Below, in pieces: positions 1-4,972 of a DNA stretch of 8,028 nucleotides (position 1 is its first letter; the number at the start of each line of letters is the position of its first letter). A program made the translations under genes and the position numbers. Source of the DNA: an uncultured Coriobacteriaceae bacterium (GTDB lineage Bacteria; Actinomycetota; Coriobacteriia; Coriobacteriales; UMGS124); assembly GCA_902783515.1 (NCBI GenBank), contig CACZRK010000248.1:1-8028 (forward strand), written 5' to 3'. Under the pieces are notes generated by a model. That model did no database searches, was not told the origin of the DNA, and saw only the letters and a list, made by a program, of their open reading frames with translations.

Positions 1-1
1 C

Positions 2-571
2 ACCGCGATCGTCGCCCCGCTCGGCACCGTCTCCGTCGCGGCGAACTCGCTCGCCGTGACCGCCGAGAGCCTTTGCTACAACCCCGGGTTCGGCATCGGG
101 GCTGCCGCGACGACGCTCGTGGGGCAGAGCATGGGCGCCGGCCGCCGCGACCTTGCCCGCGAGTTCGCCCGCCTGACCACGTGGCTCGGCATGGCGACGA
201 TGGGCGCCGCCGGCGCCGTCATGTTCTTCATCGCCCCGTGGGTGTTCTCGCTGCTCACGCCTGACCCCGCCGTGCGCGAGCTCGGCGTGGCCGTCCTGCG
301 GGTGGAGCTGATCGCCGAACCGCTCTTCGGCGCGTCCATCGTCGCCGCCGGCGCGCTGCGCGGGGCGGGGGACACGCTCGTGCCCGCCGTCATCAACCTG
401 GGCAGCATGTGGGTCGTGCGCGTGACGGCCGCCGCGCTGCTCGCGCCGCGGCTCGGCCTGATGGGCGTGTGGGTCGCCATGTGCGGCGAGCTGTGCGTCC
501 GCGGCGCGCTCTTCCTCGTGCGGCTGTATCGCGAGCGGTGGCTGCGGCGCGAGGCGGTCGTCGCGCGGTAG
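2..571 (+). CDS. MATE-family multidrug/Na+ (or H+) antiporter, C-terminal part, 5' end outside window
   Basis: The reading frame is open from the first base, so the start lies upstream. About 189 residues remain, roughly the second half of a family that is usually ~440-460 residues. The motif GIGAAATTLVGQSMGAGR (nt ~92-146) is the typical MATE signature of small residues followed by GQ-x-GAG. Hydrophobic segments follow: WLGMATMGAAGAVMFFIA, a stretch around ELIAEPLFGASIVAAGALRG, and two near the end (VINLGSMWVVRV and GLMGVWVAMCGE). The protein ends in a short basic tail, as expected for a cytoplasmic C-terminus. MATE proteins are inner-membrane exporters of cationic or organic compounds driven by an ion gradient; the substrate cannot be told from sequence. 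The family call is secure, but the gene's operon context is not visible. Confidence 0.9.
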   Translation, partial: TAIVAPLGTVSVAANSLAVTAESLCYNPGFGIGAAATTLVGQSMGAGRRDLAREFARLTTWLGMATMGAAGAVMFFIAPWVFSLLTPDPAVRELGVAVLRVELIAEPLFGASIVAAGALRGAGDTLVPAVINLGSMWVVRVTAAALLAPRLGLMGVWVAMCGELCVRGALFLVRLYRERWLRREAVVAR

Positions 572-573
572 GC

Positions 574-592
574 CGCCCCGCGTGCGGGGGCG
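574..592 (+). terminator. Weak GC hairpin just after the MATE stop
   Basis: CCCCG (576-580) pairs with CGGGG (585-589) around a four-base loop. The stem can be extended by two pairs across a one-base bulge. It lies directly after the stop codon at 569-571. No run of T follows, so it is at best a weak or factor-assisted terminator for the MATE gene. Confidence 0.3.
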
Positions 593-596
593 CGTC

Positions 597-685
597 CGCG
601 TCTGCGTTCGCGCGTCCAGCTTGTTCACGCACTTATTCACCTACTTATTCAATTTGAACAAGCAAGTGAATAAGTGGTGAACGAG
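597..685. repeat. 89-bp direct repeat, copy 1, containing a 66-bp AT-rich palindrome (620-685)
   Basis: The stretch matches 2362-2450 with about four mismatches over 89 bases, and only one mismatch in the 66-bp core. The core (620-685) is a near-perfect inverted repeat. It is strikingly AT-rich in a GC-rich setting. It is built from the heptamer TTRTTCA starting at 621, 633 and 645, followed by its complement TGAAYAA at 655 and 667 and a diverged TGAACGA at 678, giving a spacing of 12, 12, 10, 12 and 11 bases. It lies between the MATE stop and the AlbA_2 gene. It could be a multi-site operator for the downstream HTH protein, a mobile or REP-like element, or a cruciform-forming terminator. Confidence 0.9.
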
Positions 686-706
686 TGAGCGGGCGCGTGG
701 CATACT
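678..706 (+). promoter_or_regulatory. Possible promoter of the AlbA_2 gene, overlapping the palindrome edge
   Basis: CATACT at 701-706 resembles a -10 hexamer. Seventeen bases upstream lies TGAACG (678-683), a poor -35 inside the last heptamer of the palindrome. If this is real, a protein bound to the palindrome would occlude the -35. The call rests on one plausible hexamer and is weak. Confidence 0.25.
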
Positions 707-780
707 GAGGCCATCCCGTGGCGACGCGTCGTCACGTACGGTAGGGACAGGGTGAGCGCGGATGGGCGAGGAGGACGGCA

Positions 781-2289
781 ATGGCGGACGCGGGCGCGGA
801 CTGGCCGATCACGACCAAACGGTTTGCCGAGGTCATCGAACTCATGCGCACCGTCGGCGTCGACCTGCAGCGCTACGAGGTCAAGTCCTCAAAGAAGGAG
901 CTGACCAAGGACATCGCGCGGACGGTCTCGGCGTTCTCCAACGGCTCTGGTGGCTTTATCATCTGCGGGATATCCGAGAAGGATGGCTTTCGTCCCGTGG
1001 ACGGCTTTGACGCCCAGGCCATCCAGGATTCATTGGCGCACACGTGCGTCGAGCTTATGACGCCGCCGGTGCGGCCTGACATTCAGGCGCTCGTTTTTGA
1101 GGGCAGGCCGGTGCTCATTGCGCGCATCCCCGAGATGCGCCCCGTCGACAAGCCGTGCTACCTCAAGCTGAGCGACAGGTACAAGGGATCCTACATCCGC
1201 ACCGGGGACGGTGACATGCGCCTCACTCCCTATGAGGTCGACCGGCTCATTGACGAGCACCGGCAGCCGCAGCACGACGTGCAGGTCGTGGAGGACGCTC
1301 AGCTCGGCGATCTCTCTCAGGAGCTCGTGGGCGGGCTGCTCGCGAGGGAGCGGCGGGTCCATGCGAGAAACTTCGCGAAGCTCGGCGATTCCGAGGCGCT
1401 CCTCAAGCTCGGAGCGGTTCGACCGGACGGGCGGGGGACTCTCCGCCCGACGCTTGCCGGCCTGCTGGCGCTCGGAGACTATCCGCAGCAGTTCTATCCG
1501 AGGCTGAACGTGTCGTTTGCCTGCTATCCGGGCACGCGCAAGTCCGACGTGACCTCCTTCGGCGAGCGGCTGCTCGACTCGGCGACGATGGTCGGTCCCA
1601 TTCCGCAGATGGTCGAGGACACCATCGCCGCGATCGGACGCAACACGAGGACGGGGGCGATCGTCAAGGGCGCCTTTCGCAGGGAGGTTCCCGACTATCC
1701 TCCCATCGCCCTGCGCGAGGCGATCGTGAACGCGCTCATGCACCGCGACTACTCTCCTCAGTCGCTGGGCACGCCCGTCCAAGTGGACCTTTACGTCGAT
1801 AGGCTCGAGATCATCAACCCGGGCGGGCTGTTCGGAAACGTCACCGTTCGCACGCTCGGCACCGACGGCATCACGTCCACGAGGAACCAGCATCTGGCGA
1901 ACCTTCTTGAGAGCACGCCGTATGCGGACGGCACGTTCGTTGCCGAGAACAGGGGCACGGGCTATCAGACGATCGAGGCGGAGCTGGCGGGCGCGCTGAT
2001 GCCCACGCCTCTCGCCGTCGATACGATCGATCACTTCTCGCTTACCTTCCAGCGCAGGCGCCTGACCGAGAGTGAGTCGACGCTCTCTGTGGGCGAGCAG
2101 GTCAAGGCGACCATTGTCGGCGCGCTGCAGGCGCGTGGCTCCGTCAGCACGACGGAGCTGGCGCGCATCACGGGGCGTTCGCGCGCGACGGTGTACAAGT
2201 ATGTTAAGCAGATGATCGCCGAGGGCACGATTGAGCCGATGGAGCCGATGGGAAGCACGAAGCAGCGGTACCGGATGAGGACGCGCTAG
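781..2289 (+). CDS. AlbA_2/Schlafen-like ATP-binding winged-helix protein (COG2865 type)
   Basis: This 502-residue protein has the usual COG2865 order. Residues ~20-155 form an AlbA_2 (Schlafen AlbA_2, PF04326) domain with the E-x-K signature YEVKSS (32-37, E33 and K35) and the turn SAFSNGSGG (50-58). Residues ~305-420 form the HATPase_c_4-like part with REAIVNALMHRDYS (312-325, N317), DRLEIINPGGL (340-350), RNQHLANLL and ENRGTGYQTI (389-398). Residues ~441-502 are a winged helix containing TTELARITGRSRATVYKYV. The start is supported by AGGAGG at 769-774, six bases before ATG; the ATG at 762 is out of frame. The family is described as putative transcriptional regulators or ATP-binding proteins, and some Schlafen-type AlbA_2 proteins are nucleases or appear near defence genes. 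A specific role is not established here. The gene stands alone between two copies of a palindromic repeat, so autoregulation through those repeats is a reasonable inference. All hallmark motifs are present, so it looks intact. Confidence 0.88.
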   Translation: MADAGADWPITTKRFAEVIELMRTVGVDLQRYEVKSSKKELTKDIARTVSAFSNGSGGFIICGISEKDGFRPVDGFDAQAIQDSLAHTCVELMTPPVRPDIQALVFEGRPVLIARIPEMRPVDKPCYLKLSDRYKGSYIRTGDGDMRLTPYEVDRLIDEHRQPQHDVQVVEDAQLGDLSQELVGGLLARERRVHARNFAKLGDSEALLKLGAVRPDGRGTLRPTLAGLLALGDYPQQFYPRLNVSFACYPGTRKSDVTSFGERLLDSATMVGPIPQMVEDTIAAIGRNTRTGAIVKGAFRREVPDYPPIALREAIVNALMHRDYSPQSLGTPVQVDLYVDRLEIINPGGLFGNVTVRTLGTDGITSTRNQHLANLLESTPYADGTFVAENRGTGYQTIEAELAGALMPTPLAVDTIDHFSLTFQRRRLTESESTLSVGEQVKATIVGALQARGSVSTTELARITGRSRATVYKYVKQMIAEGTIEPMEPMGSTKQRYRMRTR

Positions 2290-2361
2290 ACGCGCGCGGC
2301 GTGGGCGATGACGTGTCATCGGCCCTGCCGCACCAGCTCCTCGTGTGCGCGGGGATTGACG

Positions 2362-2450
2362 CGCGCCTGCGTTCGCACGGCCAGCTTGTTCACGCACTTA
2401 TTCACCTACTTATTCAATTTGAACAAGCAAGTGAATAAGTGGTGAACAAG
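2362..2450. repeat. 89-bp direct repeat, copy 2, containing a 66-bp AT-rich palindrome (2385-2450)
   Basis: This is the second copy of the element at 597-685, in the same orientation and 1,765 bp downstream. Here the last heptamer is the regular TGAACAA, so this palindrome is slightly more perfect than copy 1. Its right edge at 2450 coincides with the point where similarity of the minus-strand ATPase pseudogene to its family stops. It could also act as a transcription stop between the two convergent genes. The 95 bases between the AlbA_2 stop and the core contain only a small inverted repeat, GATGAC-GT-GTCATC, at 2307-2320. Confidence 0.9.
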
Positions 2451-2866
2451 CGCCGTCACCTCTGCCTCGGTGAAGCCGGAGCGCTCGTCAAAGCGCGCCG
2501 TGAGGGGCGTGTCCACGACGAGGCTGTCGAGGTCGGAGAAGACTGACTCCTTCGCGACGCGCCGCACGCCTGTGAGGCACGACACGGCGACGGACTCGCC
2601 GCCGCTCCTCACGGCGCCGGTGAGCCATGACTTCAGAAAGGACACCGCCCGCGCGTAGCAGCCGTACGCGTGGCCCGACATCACTGGCGTGTCGCACCTT
2701 GTCGAAGCGTCGAGGCCGGCAGAAGAGAACCGCGCCGTAGCCTGCGTCGATGACGTCGGCGATGAGCAGCGACTCGTCGACGATCGCCGACGTGCGCGCG
2801 ACCGAGGCGTAGCCGTCCCGCTCGATGGGGGACGCTACGTTCGTCTGGCTGAAAGGCGCTCCGCAT
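2406..2866 (-). pseudogene. AAA-ATPase-like (PF09820 type) pseudogene: internal deletion, frameshift and lost C-terminus
   Basis: Two pieces of one protein family are visible on the minus strand. The N-terminal piece (about 2859-2698) reads FSQTNVASPIERDGYASVAR, then SAIVDESLLIADVIDAGYG and AVLFCRPRRFDKV. The latter is the family's Walker A region, normally RPRRFGK[ST], with the essential G changed to D and S/T lost. The second piece, in another frame from 2684, reads YARAVSFLKSWLTGAV, VSCLTGVRRVAKESVFSDLD and VVDTPLTARFDERSGFTEAE, the usual region well after the Walker motifs. The intervening ATPase core, more than 100 residues in intact members, is missing at 2685-2697. The first ATG (2866) is out of frame with the N-terminal piece. 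Similarity ends at the palindrome edge (2450), so the PD-(D/E)XK nuclease domain that usually follows is gone. This is a dead gene; identification is by recalled family motifs. Confidence 0.82.
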
Positions 2867-2878
2867 AGATTGCGTCGT

Positions 2879-2899
2879 TATTGTACGGTATATTGTACG
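2879..2899 (+). promoter_or_regulatory. Candidate YefM operator/promoter: two TATTGTACG direct repeats
   Basis: TATTGTACG occurs at 2879-2887 and again at 2891-2899, exactly 12 bases apart. Each copy has the self-complementary core GTAC. The E. coli YefM operator is known to use TGTACA cores, so this is a credible binding site for the antitoxin encoded 55 bases downstream. TATATT (2889-2894) within it could be a -10 hexamer. No good -35 is visible, so the exact promoter is uncertain. Confidence 0.5.
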
Positions 2900-2953
2900 T
2901 GCTTTTCTTTGCCCACTGACTGATAAGAGGTAACGAGAAGATAGGGGGACGAC

Positions 2954-3205
2954 GTGATCGCTACGAATTACTCGTCGCTGCGCGAGCATATGAAGGATTA
3001 CTTCGACCAGGTTACCGATGAAAGCGAAACTCTTGTCGTAACGCGTAAAAATAATAATAATGTCGTAATCTTATCTCAAGATACATACAATAATCTTCTT
3101 GAAAATATCCATCTGTTTGGAGACAAGACAAATTACGAATGGCTCGTGGAGTCGAAGGCCCAGCTGGAGGCGGGGCATGCCTCTGAGCATGAGCTGCTTC
3201 AGTAG
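2954..3205 (+). CDS. yefM: YefM/Phd-family antitoxin
   Basis: This 83-residue protein has the length and layout of YefM. An N-terminal DNA-binding and dimerisation part opens with MIATNYSSLREHMKDYFDQV and contains the strand pattern ETLVVTRKNNNNVVILS and the helix YNNLLENIHLF. A C-terminal acidic tail (about residues 58-83) is the part expected to wrap and neutralise the toxin. Translation starts at GTG, with GGGGG at 2944-2948 five bases upstream. The antitoxin binds YoeB and represses its own operon; the direct repeats at 2879-2899 are the likely operator. An AT-rich run at about 3047-3062 encodes four consecutive Asn. The gene is clearly richer in A/T than its flanks, which suggests acquisition by transfer. 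The stop lies eight bases before the toxin start, as in a normal TA operon. Confidence 0.92.
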   Translation: MIATNYSSLREHMKDYFDQVTDESETLVVTRKNNNNVVILSQDTYNNLLENIHLFGDKTNYEWLVESKAQLEAGHASEHELLQ

Positions 3206-3213
3206 GCGGACGT

Positions 3214-3477
3214 ATGAGACGAGTCTTTACTGACAACGCCTGGGATGACTATCTCTGGTGGCAGGCACATGACAGGAAGACCCTGCATAGGATCAACCTC
3301 CTCATTGAGGACGTGTGCAGGAACGGAAACTGCGGCATCGGGAAACCAGAGCCGCTGCGGGGCGAATTCACCGGGTTTTGGAGCCGAAGGATTAACGACA
3401 GGGATCGGCTTGTGTATAGGTTAAGCAGCGATGCTGTCGAGATTCTTGCCTGCAGGTTCCATTACACCGACAGATGA
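3214..3477 (+). CDS. yoeB: YoeB (Txe/YoeB) ribosome-dependent mRNA interferase toxin
   Basis: The 87-residue protein aligns from end to end with E. coli YoeB (84 residues). It shares WDDYLWWQ near the start, GKPEPL, GFWSRRI, RLVY and ACRFHY at the end. The residues important for cleavage in E. coli YoeB fall at identical numbers: E46, R59, R65, H83 and Y84. The toxin is therefore predicted to be catalytically intact. YoeB binds the ribosomal A site and cleaves mRNA during translation when YefM is degraded. It follows yefM by eight bases, with the SD-like AGGCGGA directly overlapping the yefM stop, so the two are probably translationally coupled. It likely acts as an addiction or stress module in this accessory zone. 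A strong hairpin 43 bases downstream may end the operon. Confidence 0.95.
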   Translation: MRRVFTDNAWDDYLWWQAHDRKTLHRINLLIEDVCRNGNCGIGKPEPLRGEFTGFWSRRINDRDRLVYRLSSDAVEILACRFHYTDR

Positions 3478-3515
3478 CGCTCGGCATCCTCTCGTGCAGG
3501 CCGTGCGATCCTGAT

Positions 3516-3560
3516 AAAACGTCTCAAATCAGGAGCATCACTCCGGATTTGAGACATTTT
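3516..3560. promoter_or_regulatory. Long inverted repeat between yoeB and an ATPase remnant: operator and/or bidirectional terminator
   Basis: GTCTCAAATC (3521-3530) pairs perfectly with GATTTGAGAC (3546-3555). Inside it GGAG (3532-3535) pairs with CTCC (3541-3544) around a five-base loop. Outside it AAAA (3516-3519) faces TTTT (3557-3560). The stem followed by T residues on both strands fits a bidirectional terminator for yoeB. Its right edge is only ten bases from the ATG of the following ATPase remnant, so it also sits where an operator for that gene would be expected. Confidence 0.75.
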
Positions 3561-3570
3561 GGAGATCATC

Positions 3571-3734
3571 ATGGCTGCGTCGGCATACATCACCCGGTCG
3601 ATCGAACCACTTGTGCGTCGTTACGCGGAGCACTTTTCAGGCGCACGATCGGCACCGGGTGCATCCTGTGCATGGCGGAGGACGCCTATCCGGTGAGCGA
3701 GCGCGCCTGGGCGCTGCCCGTGTGGGCGATGTGA
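3571..3734 (+). pseudogene. Remnant of an AAA_14/DUF4143-type ATPase: only N- and C-terminal ends remain
   Basis: From ATG 3571 (GGAG at 3561-3564 upstream) the frame reads MAASAYITRSIEPLVRRYAE, the usual opening of this COG1373-type family before the Walker A strand. After HF (about 3636) similarity stops. From 3642, in a different frame, the sequence reads GTGCILCMAEDAYPVSE and then WALPVWAM followed by a stop at 3732-3734. That matches the last ~25 residues of the same family, which typically end in a short proline-containing 'Pvw' strand. Some 350 residues, including the whole P-loop core and most of DUF4143, have been deleted at 3637-3641, with loss of frame. It cannot make a functional ATPase. 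The call is by recalled family pattern and is weaker for the N-terminal piece. Confidence 0.7.
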
Positions 3735-3817
3735 GCTCTGTGGACTCGGCGGCGGCCGTGGTGACGACTCGATGACTCGCGCGATAAACACACTGGATAA
3801 TGGTGCGCGCCAGCATT

Positions 3818-3863
3818 CTATTGAGTAATTTTACTCAATATATTGAGTAAAATTACTCAATAG
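3818..3863. repeat. Perfect 46-bp palindrome made of four copies of one decamer
   Basis: The sequence 3818-3840 is the exact reverse complement of 3841-3863. Each half is itself an inverted repeat: TATTGAGTAA, two bases, then TTACTCAATA. The decamer therefore occurs four times in alternating orientation. The element is almost entirely A/T in a GC-rich intergenic gap, so it is unlikely by chance. It may be a multi-dimer operator, a recombination or transposition end, or a cruciform. It lies in the 210-base gap between the ATPase remnant and the convergent GIY-YIG gene, where nothing else but a short tandem repeat is seen. Confidence 0.9.
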
Positions 3864-3900
3864 CTCGAGAAGGACGGCGTTCGTCTCGGCCGGCCCGTTC

Positions 3901-3920
3901 GCGTCCCCTCGCGTCCCCTC
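3901..3920. repeat. Short tandem repeat, two copies of GCGTCCCCTC
   Basis: The decamer GCGTCCCCTC occurs twice head to tail and is followed by a partial third copy (GCG). It lies in the gap downstream of the minus-strand GIY-YIG gene. No function is apparent; it may be simple slippage. Confidence 0.6.
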
Positions 3921-3944
3921 GCGCTTCGCACGCCACCATGAGAT

Positions 3945-4919
3945 TCAGAGGTCACTCAGCACGTCCTGCATGAGCAATATGTTGCCGCGGCTTCTCACCA
4001 TGCAGCCGCCCTTTCTCATGAGTTCCACGTTAAGCCGATAGCACCAGTCACGGACGCTTCGACGTCTGATGTCCAGCAGCATCTGCCTGAGGTCGTCGCA
4101 ATAGAGCTGCATGACGTCCTGTGCTGCGGTGTAATTGGTTCGTGAGGTTCGGGGCAGCATTCGGCAAAGCGAGCCTTCGGGGCGCTTCATGTTGAAAAAT
4201 CCGCAAATGCCATATGGTGGGCATTCGTCAAAGATGACGAGCGTTTCGAGATTTTGGACGGTCAGCGTGACGAGGCGCTTCGCATTGTGACAGGAAGGCA
4301 TCGCCGAGACTGTCCATAGAATTCCCGCGATCTCGCATGGAGCCGGAATCGTTGCGAGGACATAGGCGCGCAGGAGCATTCTAATTCGTCGCCATGAGTT
4401 GAGCTGACGTAGATGCTCGTAGCGGGATTGCATGCTATTTGTTACAGAGCTCAAATCTGGTTCATAGGAACGGTTGGAGAGGGGCCGTTGCGAGCGTTTC
4501 CACGGAAGAGGAATCCCTGCGTTTTCCCCGAGCGTTACTGTTATCGTGCCCGGTCCGAGAGGGACGGCCGTCTTTGCTTTGTTGCGCAGACTGTAGCCCT
4601 GTCGCTCGAACCATTGAATCGCATGGGTCTCTGCGTCGTCGAGTTCTTTGGGACTAGCATTCGGGAGCCTGGCAAAGTATGCCTCCTTGACGACGGGCAC
4701 AGTTTCTTTTGAGTGGCGGTACTCATGGAGGTGCTGGGTGTAGCGCCGTGCCATGTCAACGGACTTGCCCACATACCACGTCTCGTCTGAGTAGTGATAG
4801 GCGTAAATCCCGGGAGCGCTCGTCCCGACGTCAAACGCTACAGAGGACTTCCCGTCAACTTCGGCACGTTCAAACGAGAGACACGCCTTGGAAGACAATC
4901 CGATTTCGGTCGAAACCAT
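3945..4919 (-). CDS. GIY-YIG nuclease-domain protein with an unrecognised C-terminal half
   Basis: This 324-residue protein has a GIY-YIG endonuclease fold in about residues 33-115. GIY is at 37-39 and YVG at 49-51 (TWYVGKS), followed by the arginine pair at 58-59, H63, the predicted metal-binding glutamate E97 in DDAETHAIQWF, and an asparagine in LRNK (113). The set of catalytic positions looks complete, so the protein could nick or cut DNA. Residues ~120-324 match no family I recognise; they include an aromatic, Cys-containing stretch (YGICGFFNMKRPEG) and a basic, Arg-rich C-terminus. The ATG at 4919 has AGGAG at about 4932-4936 upstream on the minus strand at normal spacing, which supports the start. 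The gene is less GC-rich than the copper genes, consistent with transfer. It could be a stand-alone defence or mobile-element nuclease; no partner gene is visible. Confidence 0.8.
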   Translation of the reverse strand: MVSTEIGLSSKACLSFERAEVDGKSSVAFDVGTSAPGIYAYHYSDETWYVGKSVDMARRYTQHLHEYRHSKETVPVVKEAYFARLPNASPKELDDAETHAIQWFERQGYSLRNKAKTAVPLGPGTITVTLGENAGIPLPWKRSQRPLSNRSYEPDLSSVTNSMQSRYEHLRQLNSWRRIRMLLRAYVLATIPAPCEIAGILWTVSAMPSCHNAKRLVTLTVQNLETLVIFDECPPYGICGFFNMKRPEGSLCRMLPRTSRTNYTAAQDVMQLYCDDLRQMLLDIRRRSVRDWCYRLNVELMRKGGCMVRSRGNILLMQDVLSDL

Positions 4920-4972
4920 GGGCGCAGCCTCTCCTGTTCGGTATTGCGAGAAAAGACACCAAGTTCAGCAGG

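Noticed and set aside
620..685. CRISPR array or tandem-repeat spacer structure
   Set aside because: The heptamers are only 12 bp apart and mirrored rather than separated by unique ~30-bp spacers, and no cas gene is present.
1030..2397. 455-residue minus-strand open frame opposite the AlbA_2 gene
   Set aside because: It is an Arg/Leu-rich shadow lying wholly across a gene with clear domain motifs on the plus strand.
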